64,000 nt of DNA from JAYZQT01 sp964412235 (GTDB lineage Bacteria > Pseudomonadota > Alphaproteobacteria > MPNO01 > UBA830), in NCBI GenBank assembly GCA_964412235.1, contig CAYPNT010000002.1, forward strand, positions 1-64,000. Reading direction: 5' to 3'. The notes beneath the pieces are model-generated. The model saw only the letters and a program-made list of their open reading frames with translations, had not been told where the DNA came from and searched no databases. The position numbers were made by a program, and so were the translations under genes. Within the stretch, counting starts at the first letter, position 1; every line of letters begins with the position of its first letter. Shown piece after piece: positions 54,846 through 63,456 of the stretch.

Positions 54846-56714
54846 ATGAGATACCTCCACGTTCTAATAGTCATTACGCTCTCTATAATTCCTGCTTTCG
54901 CTGTAGCAGACACTACTCGAACACATGGGCTCAGTGTGTTTGGTGATCTAAAATATCCTCCCCATTTTACCCATTTCGACTACGTAAATCCTGCCGCGCC
55001 TAAAGGTGGGCGAATAAAGATCCCCGCACTTGATTCATTCGAAACGGTCCAACCATTTACGTTAAAGGGGAGAAAAGAAATCCTTGCCGAAATACTTCTT
55101 TACGATACGCTTTTAGCGCGTTCATATGATGAGCCCGATTCCTACTACGGGTTAGTAGCGAAAACCATAGAAATTCCGGCAAACAAAAAATGGGTAGCTT
55201 TCAATATTAATCCGCGCGCACGATTTCATGATGGCAGCCCCATAACCGCTGAAGATGTTTTATTTACTTTCAAAACTTTGATTAAATACGGACATCCAAA
55301 ATACAGAATAAATTTTCGGGATGTCGCAGATGCAAAAATCACATCAAGATTACGGATAAAATTTATCTTCAATCCAGGGATCCACCGTGACCTTCCTACG
55401 CAGCTCGCCACGTTGCCGGTACTGTCCAAAACTTATTATAAAAAAAACACATTTAACAAGACTACTTTCGTCGGCGCCTTAACAAGCGGCCCGTACAAGA
55501 TCAAAGAGGTAAAACCTGGACGCGCGATTAAGTATTCCCGAGTTTCTGATTACTGGGGGATGAATTTACCCGTGAATCGGGGTAGATTTAACTTTGACTT
55601 AATAGAGGTAGATTATTACCGAGATCGAGAAGTTGCCTTTCAGGCGTTCTTTTCAAACCAATATGATTTTCGCGAAGACTTTACCTCCCGACAATGGGCT
55701 ACTCAGTACAATAAACCCCCAGTAAACAAAGGTTTTATTGTTCGCGAGGTTTTGCCAGATGAAACCCCTTCCGGGGTACAAGCTTTCGTTTTCAACTTAA
55801 GAAAGAAAAAATTTCAAGATGTACGGGTACGCAAAGCTCTAGACCTCGCCTTTGATTTCGAATGGACAAACAGGACCCTATTTTTCAGCCAATATACCAG
55901 GACAAATTCGATGTTCGAGAATTCGCCGTTGGCCGCGCGTTATATGCCATCACAGGACGAAATTTCGCGTTTAGAACCTTACCGGGGAAAAGTTCCCGAA
56001 GAAGTTTTCAGATTACCATTTGTTGCTCCCAAAACTAACGGAGCGGGACGCATTCGAAAAAATCTCAGGAAAGCCCAAATACTTTTAAAAGAGGCCGGCT
56101 ATTCGATAAAAAATGGTCGCCGAATTAACGAAGAAGAAATGCCGCTCGACATTGAATTTCTACTTTTTGAAGGTAGTTTCAAAAGAATAATCAACCCCTA
56201 TATCAAAAACCTCAAGAGGCTCGGTATTAGCGCACGTATACGAATTGTTGATATTGCGAATTTCAAACGTCGCGCCGACAGTTTTGATTTCGATGTACTT
56301 ATACGCCGGATTGTTCAACCACTGACCCCTGGCCTAGAACAGCGAAATTACTTCAGTTCTCAATATGCAAACGTGCGAGGCTCATCCAATATAGGTGGTA
56401 TTAATGACCCAGTCATCGACGCATTAGTAGAAAAAGTCATAAATGCAGAGTCTCGAACAGACCTCCAACTATCAGTTCGCGTTTTAGATCGTGTTTTGAT
56501 GTGGAACCGCTTTGTGGTTACCCAGTGGTACAAAGGGGTTCATAACATCGCTTACTGGAATAAGTTTAATCGTCCAAAAATCTCACCCAAATATGATTTA
56601 GGTGTTCTCGATACTTGGTGGTACGACACAGAGAAAGCGGCAATGATTAAAGCTGGAAAGGTCCCGCCCAGACCGGCCGAATCCCTACCTCCACCCGCCG
56701 GCTCAAAGGGCTAA
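54846..56714 (+). CDS. YejA-like peptide-binding protein, second copy
   Basis: 622 residues with a signal peptide (about 1-21, LIVITLSIIPAFAVAD). It shares with the preceding protein FTHFDYVNPAAPKGGRIKIP, ARFHDGSPITAEDVLFTFKT, YYRDREVAFQAFFSNQYDFR and YNKFNRPK-like NIAYWNKFNRPK motifs. It has a Pro-rich C-terminal extension (VPPRPAESLPPPAGSKG) that the first copy lacks. It lies 9 bp before yejB, so it is probably the main binding protein of the transporter. The pair looks like an old tandem duplication with different ligand ranges. Confidence 0.92.
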   Translation: MRYLHVLIVITLSIIPAFAVADTTRTHGLSVFGDLKYPPHFTHFDYVNPAAPKGGRIKIPALDSFETVQPFTLKGRKEILAEILLYDTLLARSYDEPDSYYGLVAKTIEIPANKKWVAFNINPRARFHDGSPITAEDVLFTFKTLIKYGHPKYRINFRDVADAKITSRLRIKFIFNPGIHRDLPTQLATLPVLSKTYYKKNTFNKTTFVGALTSGPYKIKEVKPGRAIKYSRVSDYWGMNLPVNRGRFNFDLIEVDYYRDREVAFQAFFSNQYDFREDFTSRQWATQYNKPPVNKGFIVREVLPDETPSGVQAFVFNLRKKKFQDVRVRKALDLAFDFEWTNRTLFFSQYTRTNSMFENSPLAARYMPSQDEISRLEPYRGKVPEEVFRLPFVAPKTNGAGRIRKNLRKAQILLKEAGYSIKNGRRINEEEMPLDIEFLLFEGSFKRIINPYIKNLKRLGISARIRIVDIANFKRRADSFDFDVLIRRIVQPLTPGLEQRNYFSSQYANVRGSSNIGGINDPVIDALVEKVINAESRTDLQLSVRVLDRVLMWNRFVVTQWYKGVHNIAYWNKFNRPKISPKYDLGVLDTWWYDTEKAAMIKAGKVPPRPAESLPPPAGSKG

Positions 56715-56723
56715 ATAAACGGG

Positions 56724-57833
56724 ATGCTCGCATACATAATTCGACGCCTATTGCTTATTATCCCGACCTTATTCGGAATCATGGTTATTAATTTCACTAT
56801 CGTCCAGCTTGCGCCAGGGGGGCCGATAGAACAAATAATAGCTGAACTCTCAGGCACCGGCGTCGGGACAACTGGTCGCATAAGTAGTTCGGGCAGTGAG
56901 GTCATGGGGAAGGGTGGTGGCAAATTAATCCCAGGTGGACAAAACACGACGACTTATCGCGGAGCTCAAGGCCTTGACCCAGAATTTATAAAGGACCTCG
57001 AGAAACAATTCGGGTTCGACAAACCATTGCACGAGCGTTTTATCAATATGATCGGCAATTATATCACCTTCGATTTTGGAACAAGTTTCTTTCGGGACGA
57101 GACAGTCGTTGATTTAGTTTTTTCTAAATTACCGGTTTCAATTTCATTGGGTCTTTGGACCACCATAATCGTGTATTTAGTTAGCATACCGCTTGGTATT
57201 CGCAAGGCAGTACGGGATGGGAGCCGGTTTGACGTATGGACAACGGCGGTGCTCACAGTTGGTTTCGCTATCCCGTCATTTGTCATAGCAATTCTACTGA
57301 TCGTTTTATTTTCCGGTGGAAGCTTTATCAATTTGTTTCCCTTGCGTGGGTTAATATCAGACAATTTCGAACAACTTACCTTTATGGGTCAAATGTTTGA
57401 TTATCTGTGGCATTTGGTGTTACCCATAACCGCTCTGGTGCTGGGTGGCTTCCTCTCACTTACAATGCTCACCAAAAACTCTTATCTAGACCAAATCAAC
57501 ATGCTTTACGTGCAAACCGCCCGTGCAAAAGGCCTTAGTGAAAGGCGTGTTTTGTATGGCCACGTATTTCGGAATGCGATGTTGATTGTAATAGCCGGTT
57601 TTCCAGGTGCATTTGTGGGTATTTTATTTACCGGCGCAATGTTGATCGAAATAATTTTCTCCTTGGATGGTCTTGGCCTGCTCGGCTTTGAAGCCGCTAT
57701 AAAAAGAGATTATCCAATTATGTTTGCGACAGTCTATTTTTTCACGCTACTCGGCCTAATAATGAATCTGATCGGTGACCTTTTGTACACAATCATTGAT
57801 CCAAGAATTGATTTTGAGGCGCGTGATGTCTGA
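56724..57833 (+). CDS. yejB: peptide ABC transporter permease YejB
   Basis: 369 residues, about six helices. It starts MLAYIIRRLLLIIPTLFGIM and keeps the Gly/Ser-rich periplasmic loop typical of YejB (about 45-75). The EAA-type loop is VQTARAKGLSERRVLYGHVF (about 266-285), which contacts the ATPase. It forms the channel with YejE. It overlaps yejE by 8 bp. Confidence 0.95.
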   Translation: MLAYIIRRLLLIIPTLFGIMVINFTIVQLAPGGPIEQIIAELSGTGVGTTGRISSSGSEVMGKGGGKLIPGGQNTTTYRGAQGLDPEFIKDLEKQFGFDKPLHERFINMIGNYITFDFGTSFFRDETVVDLVFSKLPVSISLGLWTTIIVYLVSIPLGIRKAVRDGSRFDVWTTAVLTVGFAIPSFVIAILLIVLFSGGSFINLFPLRGLISDNFEQLTFMGQMFDYLWHLVLPITALVLGGFLSLTMLTKNSYLDQINMLYVQTARAKGLSERRVLYGHVFRNAMLIVIAGFPGAFVGILFTGAMLIEIIFSLDGLGLLGFEAAIKRDYPIMFATVYFFTLLGLIMNLIGDLLYTIIDPRIDFEARDV

Positions 57834-58893
57834 CCTGCCTACGCAGTACAAAATACTTGGTCAAACAATTTCACCCCTGAACACGCGACGCCTGAATATT
57901 TTTCGCCAAAACAAACGGGGGTCGTGGTCCCTGGTAATTTTCATGTTGCTATTCGTTGTAACGTTACCCGCGGAGTTCATTGCCAATGATCGGCCACTAT
58001 TCATATGGTACCAAGATGAAATTTATATACCGGTTTTAAACACATACGCTGAAACTACATTTGGCGGCGATTTCGAGACAGAAGCGGAATATCGAGAAAA
58101 AGATGTCCAGGATTTAATTCAACAAAAGGGTGGCTGGATGATCTGGCCACTCATCGAATATAGTTACGACACCGTTAATTTAAATCTAAAAGTCCCAGCG
58201 CCTGCACCTCCATCCCAAAATAACGTAATTGGAACCGATGACCAGGGACGTGATGTCCTAGCACGGGTAATATATGGCTTTCGGATCTCAGTCCTGTTTG
58301 GATTAATACTGACATTACTTGGATCAATTATCGGTGTACTAGCTGGTGCGTTTCAGGGGTTTTTTGGGGGTTGGATTGACTTATCTTTTCAACGTTTTGT
58401 GGAAATTTGGGGTGGCCTTCCACAGCTTTATATCCTCATAATCCTTTCGAGCATAATCATACCGGGTTTCTGGTCGTTATTATTAATATTGCTTTTGTTT
58501 GGCTGGACCGCGCTGGTGGGCGTGGTTCGAGCCGAGTTTCTCCGCACACGAAACCTCGAATATGTTAAAGCGGCGCGCGCCCTAGGTGTAAGTAATATCA
58601 CTATCATACTCCGGCATGTGCTGCCCAACGCTATGGTCGCGACACTTACCTTTCTGCCCTTAATTTTGACTGGCTCGATCACTAGTCTTACTGCGCTTGA
58701 TTTTCTGGGCCTTGGGTTACCCCCGGGATCGCCATCTCTGGGTGAGCTCCTGCAACAGGGTAAGACTAACCTTCAAGCACCATGGTTAGGACTGACCTCC
58801 ACAATCAGTATTGCGTTAACACTGACGTTATTGATTTTTGTGGGTGAGGCAGTTCGTGACGCTTTCGATCCTAGGAAGACCTTCAATGGTTGA
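57826..58893 (+). CDS. yejE: peptide ABC transporter permease YejE
   Basis: 355 residues from the ATG overlapping yejB. An N-terminal helix (about 31-46) is followed by a long periplasmic segment (about 50-135, WYQDEIYIPVLNTYAETTFG), characteristic of YejE. The core permease has GTDDQGRDVLARVIYGFRIS and the EAA loop KAARALGVSNITIILRHVLP. It overlaps yejF by 8 bp. Confidence 0.95.
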   Translation: MSDLPTQYKILGQTISPLNTRRLNIFRQNKRGSWSLVIFMLLFVVTLPAEFIANDRPLFIWYQDEIYIPVLNTYAETTFGGDFETEAEYREKDVQDLIQQKGGWMIWPLIEYSYDTVNLNLKVPAPAPPSQNNVIGTDDQGRDVLARVIYGFRISVLFGLILTLLGSIIGVLAGAFQGFFGGWIDLSFQRFVEIWGGLPQLYILIILSSIIIPGFWSLLLILLLFGWTALVGVVRAEFLRTRNLEYVKAARALGVSNITIILRHVLPNAMVATLTFLPLILTGSITSLTALDFLGLGLPPGSPSLGELLQQGKTNLQAPWLGLTSTISIALTLTLLIFVGEAVRDAFDPRKTFNG

Positions 58894-60481
58894 CCCCTTG
58901 TTATCTATAAAACGTTTATCGGTATCATTTGGACGCGGCTCACAAGAAGTCGCCGCTGTTCGTAATATTAGTTTTGAGATTAGGCGTGGCGAAACATTAG
59001 CGTTGGTCGGAGAGTCTGGGTCTGGAAAATCGGTGAGCGCGCTCTCACTCCTCCAACTTCTCCCATATCCCGTCGCTCATCACCCATCCGGGTCAATCGT
59101 TCTGGAAAATCAAGAATTAATAGGCGCGCCGCGTTCGACCATGCAAAACATCCGTGGAAATCGCATTGCCATTATATTTCAGGAACCGCTTTCCTCACTT
59201 AATCCCTTACACACTATAGAAAAACAAATCGGGGAAATTCTTTTTGTTCATAAAAAACTAGGTAAAAAAGCGGCCCGGGAACGCATAATCAAACTATTAA
59301 CCGAGGTTGGTCTAGCAAAGGTACAATCCCGCCTCACCGCTTATCCACATCAACTTTCTGGCGGTCAACGCCAAAGGGTAATGATTGCTATGGCTCTGGC
59401 AAACGATCCGGATCTCCTCATTGCCGACGAACCAACCACCGCTTTGGATGTAACGATCCAAGCACAGATTCTTGAGTTGATTAAGAAACTTCAGAAACAG
59501 CGCGGTATGTCTGTATTACTAATTACGCATGATCTCAGCATCGTCCGGACAATAGCAAAAAAGATTTGTGTGATGAAGGACGGAGAGATTGTAGAGACAG
59601 GGGTGACGAACGAAGTATTTAACCAGCCCCGCCATCCTTACACCAGGCATCTCCTTGAATCCCAGCCCAAACCCAAAAAAAACCCCCATACGGGGCAAAC
59701 GCCCAAAATTCTTGAGGCAAAAAATATACGGGTATGGTTCCCGATTAACAAAGGTATCCTGCGCCAAACGAAGGGTCATACGAAAGCGGTCGATAATGTA
59801 AGTTTAGTGGTTCGCGAGGGGCAAACTATAGGCGTCGTCGGAGAGTCTGGGTCTGGCAAAACAACTCTCGCGATGGCCCTTCTCCGTCTACAGGAAAGTA
59901 AGGGAGCCATTTCTTTTGTTGGAGAACGTATAGACAGATACAATTTTAACCGCATGCGACCCCTGCGAAAAGAAATGCAAGTGGTGTTTCAGGACCCATT
60001 CTCTACACTTTCACCGCGATTATCGGTCGGGCAAATCATTGAAGAAGGCCTTCGTCTGCACAAACTTATTCAACAAAATTCTGCAGAACGAAGAAAAGCC
60101 GTGGGGGAAGCTTTAGAAGAGGTGGAACTCTCCCAAGATCTGCAGGACCGGTATCCCCACGAATTTTCGGGTGGCCAGCGTCAACGAATTGCTATTGCTC
60201 GCGCCTTAGTTCTTAAGCCAAAACTTCTGATCTTTGATGAACCTACGTCGGCACTTGATCTGTCAGTGCAAGCTCAAATTATTAATTTGTTACAAGACCT
60301 TCAAAAGAAACATAGGCTAGCCTATATCTTTATAAGCCACGATCTGAAAGTTATTCGTGCAATCGCTGATGAGATAATCATCATGCAAGAGGGTAAGATC
60401 GTAGAAAGAGGCCCTACCCATCAACTTTTTGAAAACCCGAAGGACGAATACACCAAGGCCCTGATCGCTTCAGCAATATAG
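58886..60481 (+). CDS. yejF: peptide ABC transporter duplicated ATPase YejF
   Basis: 531 residues carrying two ABC domains. Domain 1 has Walker A GESGSGKSVSAL, signature LSGGQRQRVMIA and Walker B LLIADEPTTALD. Domain 2 has GESGSGKTTLAMALL, FSGGQRQRIAIARAL and LLIFDEPTSALD. Each has the oligopeptide-ABC C-terminal region. It energises YejBE. The ATG at 58886 overlaps the yejE stop; an in-frame start at 58838 is rejected. Confidence 0.96.
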   Translation: MVDPLLSIKRLSVSFGRGSQEVAAVRNISFEIRRGETLALVGESGSGKSVSALSLLQLLPYPVAHHPSGSIVLENQELIGAPRSTMQNIRGNRIAIIFQEPLSSLNPLHTIEKQIGEILFVHKKLGKKAARERIIKLLTEVGLAKVQSRLTAYPHQLSGGQRQRVMIAMALANDPDLLIADEPTTALDVTIQAQILELIKKLQKQRGMSVLLITHDLSIVRTIAKKICVMKDGEIVETGVTNEVFNQPRHPYTRHLLESQPKPKKNPHTGQTPKILEAKNIRVWFPINKGILRQTKGHTKAVDNVSLVVREGQTIGVVGESGSGKTTLAMALLRLQESKGAISFVGERIDRYNFNRMRPLRKEMQVVFQDPFSTLSPRLSVGQIIEEGLRLHKLIQQNSAERRKAVGEALEEVELSQDLQDRYPHEFSGGQRQRIAIARALVLKPKLLIFDEPTSALDLSVQAQIINLLQDLQKKHRLAYIFISHDLKVIRAIADEIIIMQEGKIVERGPTHQLFENPKDEYTKALIASAI

Positions 60482-60572
60482 TCAGAACCGCTACAAACCG
60501 GCGCGGATAGGTATTAGAACGTGACTGATGTGACAGTACTAAATATAGTAGGAAGAGTTTTTAGGTTTGTCC

Positions 60573-60968
60573 TTAAAAATCAACGCTAGCTTTCGGTGTC
60601 CCCGCCTCGAATGGGGTTGGGCTTTCCAACTCTCGCCCTGCTTTTGATATATCCTCCGCAAAGTTTGCAAGATATAAAGCGCCTTTTTCCGTGCATTCAA
60701 CATGAATACTGCGACGATCATAATCGTCAACGCGGCGGCGGATATAACCCAGTGTGTTAAGGCGATTTAGTGCCCGAGAAATAGCGGGCTTGGAAATGTT
60801 TAGATTTAACGCAAGGTCTCGGACGGTATGTTTCTGTTTGACATTAAAAACCATCAACAAAATAGACATTTGTCGAGCCGACAGATCAGGCCCCTCATCC
60901 CGAACGCTTGCACAAAGAGCTTTTCGCCATAAAGCAAGCGCATCATTTTGGTCTAAGTACACAGGCAT
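60573..60968 (-). CDS. MarR-family transcriptional regulator
   Basis: 131 residues from the ATG at 60968. The winged helix-turn-helix spans HTVRDLALNLNISKPAISRALNRLNTLGYIRRR (about 65-97, winged segment DDYDRRSIHVECTEKG). The open frame extends upstream to 61406, but that part lies antisense to the GST gene and lacks protein character. It is divergent from the glutathione S-transferase gene across 118 bp, and probably regulates it or itself. The effector is unknown. Confidence 0.88.
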   Translation of the reverse strand: MPVYLDQNDALALWRKALCASVRDEGPDLSARQMSILLMVFNVKQKHTVRDLALNLNISKPAISRALNRLNTLGYIRRRVDDYDRRSIHVECTEKGALYLANFAEDISKAGRELESPTPFEAGTPKASVDF

Positions 60969-61086
60969 AGCATAAAACTCGGTGTCTCCATTAGAACTAA
61001 GTCTAACCGAATCATCGAAGCCTTGACCAATTGTCACTTGCAGTTGACAACTACCAAAGAGTGACAACAAAGGGGCCTTTATAAAG

Positions 61087-61680
61087 ATGAAGTTGTTATT
61101 GAGGGGACCATCACCATTCGGACGTAAGGCGACATTTGCAATAAAACATTTAAACCTCTCGGACCAGATTGAAATCGGTTCACCGGATAGCGAAGAACAT
61201 ATTCGGAAACTCAATCCTCTCGCAAAGGTACCCGCACTTATTCGTGATAATGGTGAAGCTTTATTTGATAGCCGCGTGATATTAGAATATTTGGATATCC
61301 TAGCAGGGGGCAATAAAATTATTCCGACAGATACGGAGGCTAGATTTCTGGCCTTACGGCAGGCCGCGATGGCAGACGGAATATTAGAAGCGGCACTATT
61401 GATCACCTACGAAGGCCGTTATCGGCCAAAGCAAACACCGTATGAACCTTGGTTGGATTTTCAGCGGGGAAAAATTAGCCGAACGTTAGTTGCTATGGCC
61501 GGATCACCTCCCGTCCAGAAGCCCCTAACCGTTGGCGGGATCGGGTTTGCATGCGCGCTTGAATATATGGATTTTCGGAAACAGTATGACTGGCGCCCAG
61601 AACTCATAACTTTGGTTGAATGGCTTAATGATTTTAATAGGGTCTATCCGGAATTTTCGGAAAGTCGACCAAAAAATTAG
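61087..61680 (+). CDS. glutathione S-transferase family protein
   Basis: 197 residues. The N-terminal thioredoxin-like domain has LLLRGPSPFGRKATFAIKHL (3-22), KLNPLAKVPALI with the cis-Pro and LFDSRVILEYLDIL containing the glutathione-contacting D-S motif. The C-terminal helical domain is complete. The likely catalytic residue is Ser9 or a neighbour. It is divergent from a MarR regulator, suggesting inducible detoxification. Substrate unknown. Confidence 0.9.
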   Translation: MKLLLRGPSPFGRKATFAIKHLNLSDQIEIGSPDSEEHIRKLNPLAKVPALIRDNGEALFDSRVILEYLDILAGGNKIIPTDTEARFLALRQAAMADGILEAALLITYEGRYRPKQTPYEPWLDFQRGKISRTLVAMAGSPPVQKPLTVGGIGFACALEYMDFRKQYDWRPELITLVEWLNDFNRVYPEFSESRPKN

Positions 61681-61738
61681 AGACCGCCCAGATAAAAAAA
61701 ATAAAAATATTACTCCTACAAAACAAAAAGATTATTAC

Positions 61739-62290
61739 TCAGGTATGGGAATCGAAATCCAAAGGATATTGGGCAAGAGGGATATAGGCGGGACCTTTGC
61801 GGCCGAGATGGCTCTGATAAAGTGTTAAAGTATCGGCCTGATAGGTGGAAGCTGAAAAACCACCAGTGTTCTCGAGCCATTCACGAATACGTTTTGAATG
61901 AGCGATGCGCGGTCGAGCAACGGTAATATGAGGTGTATACCTTCGACGCTCAGGTGCCAGACCCGCAGTTAAAAGACATTTATCTACTTTGTTTTGGAGA
62001 AAAGAAAGGGTAGGTCCCCTGGCAACACCGACCCATAGAGCACGAACTATTCCACGACTGGAAAAATGGCCGGTTCCCTTCAACTCAATTGGGACAGTGG
62101 GCGCACGCACGAACGCCAAATTATTAATGATAATATCAGCCAAATCCTCTGGAACCTCACCGATATATCGAACTGTTATATGTAAGTTCTCTGGGTTCAC
62201 CCATCGGGCACTATCAATACCCGCCTGAAGACTAGAAATTTGAACCTGCAAGTCTTGAGGCAAGGAAAGGGCTGTAAAAAGTCTAATCAT
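61739..62290 (-). CDS. thpR: RNA 2',3'-cyclic phosphodiesterase ThpR (2H family)
   Basis: 183 residues from the ATG at 62290; an in-frame start at 62314 would add 8. The two HxTx motifs are HITVRYIGEV (about 37) and HITVARPR (about 117), which form the catalytic pair of the 2H phosphoesterase fold. It hydrolyses 2',3'-cyclic phosphate RNA ends and can ligate tRNA halves in vitro. It follows the FIST gene by 35 bp. Confidence 0.93.
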   Translation of the reverse strand: MIRLFTALSLPQDLQVQISSLQAGIDSARWVNPENLHITVRYIGEVPEDLADIIINNLAFVRAPTVPIELKGTGHFSSRGIVRALWVGVARGPTLSFLQNKVDKCLLTAGLAPERRRYTPHITVARPRIAHSKRIREWLENTGGFSASTYQADTLTLYQSHLGRKGPAYIPLAQYPLDFDSHT

Positions 62291-62325
62291 TCTAGCACTT
62301 AAATCTTCGAGCACTCAAAACAACA

Positions 62326-63453
62326 TCAGCTAAAAAGTGTCAATACTCCGGTGTAACCATATAAACGGTTGTTCGAAATCTCCCCATTCGCGTAAAACCC
62401 TACCAGGGGTATATCGTCACCTAACTTCGCCTGAACCGTTTTCATTTCTTCCGAGTCTGAACCAAACAAATTAGGCCCTCGTGCCACACAAGAATAGTAT
62501 AGTGCTGCCTTTGGTTTTCCAGTTGCGCGCCCAGTCACGTCAGCTACCATCCGTTCTAAATCGTCCATTGCTGCAGATTTATCTCGACGAACAAACATGA
62601 CTCTATCGCCCACAGAGATCCGTTCACCGATCACTACTAATTTTTTTGATGGATCAATCCCAACAACATTCCGCACAAGATAATCGCCGTTGTCGTCGCC
62701 CGCGATGGGCAGCGCCGCATGAATATATCCAGCCACCCGTTCAAGATTCCGCGAAAGAACCTCACCGACATCTGCCCGAAACACATCCAGTGCAGGTCGG
62801 CCGTCAAGCTCAATTAAAATATTGTCGCGGGCCCCTGTCACTTCATGGACCCCTCCAATAGGAGAACAACCCTGGCTCAACCCAGTCGAAACAGAAACCT
62901 TTTTAGAGAAAAGAACCCCTGACACACCACCCTCGGTTAAACTATCCGCAATCTGTGGCTGCCGGCCGCGCGATGCCGTCAAACCACCGATCAGAAACGC
63001 ATCCGTATCGTCTGTGATCGCGTTTAAAATATCTCCAACGTAGGCGTTACGCGGATCTGCGTGGACGACGCCAAAAAAAGGATTGGTTTTGGTAACCCAC
63101 TTCATTACGTGATCGGGTAGGGGATCGCCCGGCCGGTTCACCGAAGGCAACACACAGAAAGAATGATCTGGAAGCGAACCGATCATCGCCACAATTGCAG
63201 GGACATCAAAGTACTCTTGCCCGCCGACCATCACCCCAAAACCGACGGTGCCAACCCAATGCTGAATACCCGTTTTTTCTCTTAGCCACTCCGCCACAAG
63301 AGGTAGGTCTTCATCAAGCAAGTCTGTTACATAAATAAATCCAATATTACTGCGCTCGGGTATGGGTTGCATCTGATTGAAACACGATTCCACCATAGTT
63401 TCCCAATCGGCATCTACAGCGTGACCCATCACAAATTTTCGAGCAGCTTCCAT
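62326..63453 (-). CDS. FIST-domain sensory protein
   Basis: 375 residues. FIST N domain: RSNIGFIYVTDLLDEDLPLV, then GTVGFGVMVGGQEYFDVPA and FLIGGLTASRGRQPQIADSL. FIST C domain follows with GCSPIGGVHEVTGARDNILI and the C-terminal ARGPNLFGSDSEEMKTVQ ... VGFYANGEISNNRLYGYTGV. FIST proteins are predicted small-ligand sensors, often linked to signalling domains, but no kinase, cyclase or receiver is fused or adjacent here. It begins 3 bp after the SGNH esterase stop, so they are co-transcribed. Confidence 0.9.
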   Translation of the reverse strand: MEAARKFVMGHAVDADWETMVESCFNQMQPIPERSNIGFIYVTDLLDEDLPLVAEWLREKTGIQHWVGTVGFGVMVGGQEYFDVPAIVAMIGSLPDHSFCVLPSVNRPGDPLPDHVMKWVTKTNPFFGVVHADPRNAYVGDILNAITDDTDAFLIGGLTASRGRQPQIADSLTEGGVSGVLFSKKVSVSTGLSQGCSPIGGVHEVTGARDNILIELDGRPALDVFRADVGEVLSRNLERVAGYIHAALPIAGDDNGDYLVRNVVGIDPSKKLVVIGERISVGDRVMFVRRDKSAAMDDLERMVADVTGRATGKPKAALYYSCVARGPNLFGSDSEEMKTVQAKLGDDIPLVGFYANGEISNNRLYGYTGVLTLFS

Positions 63454-63456
63454 GCG

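Noticed and set aside
60969..61406. N-terminal extension of the MarR reading frame
   Set aside because: This part is antisense to the GST gene and has no protein character; the winged-helix protein is complete from 60968.
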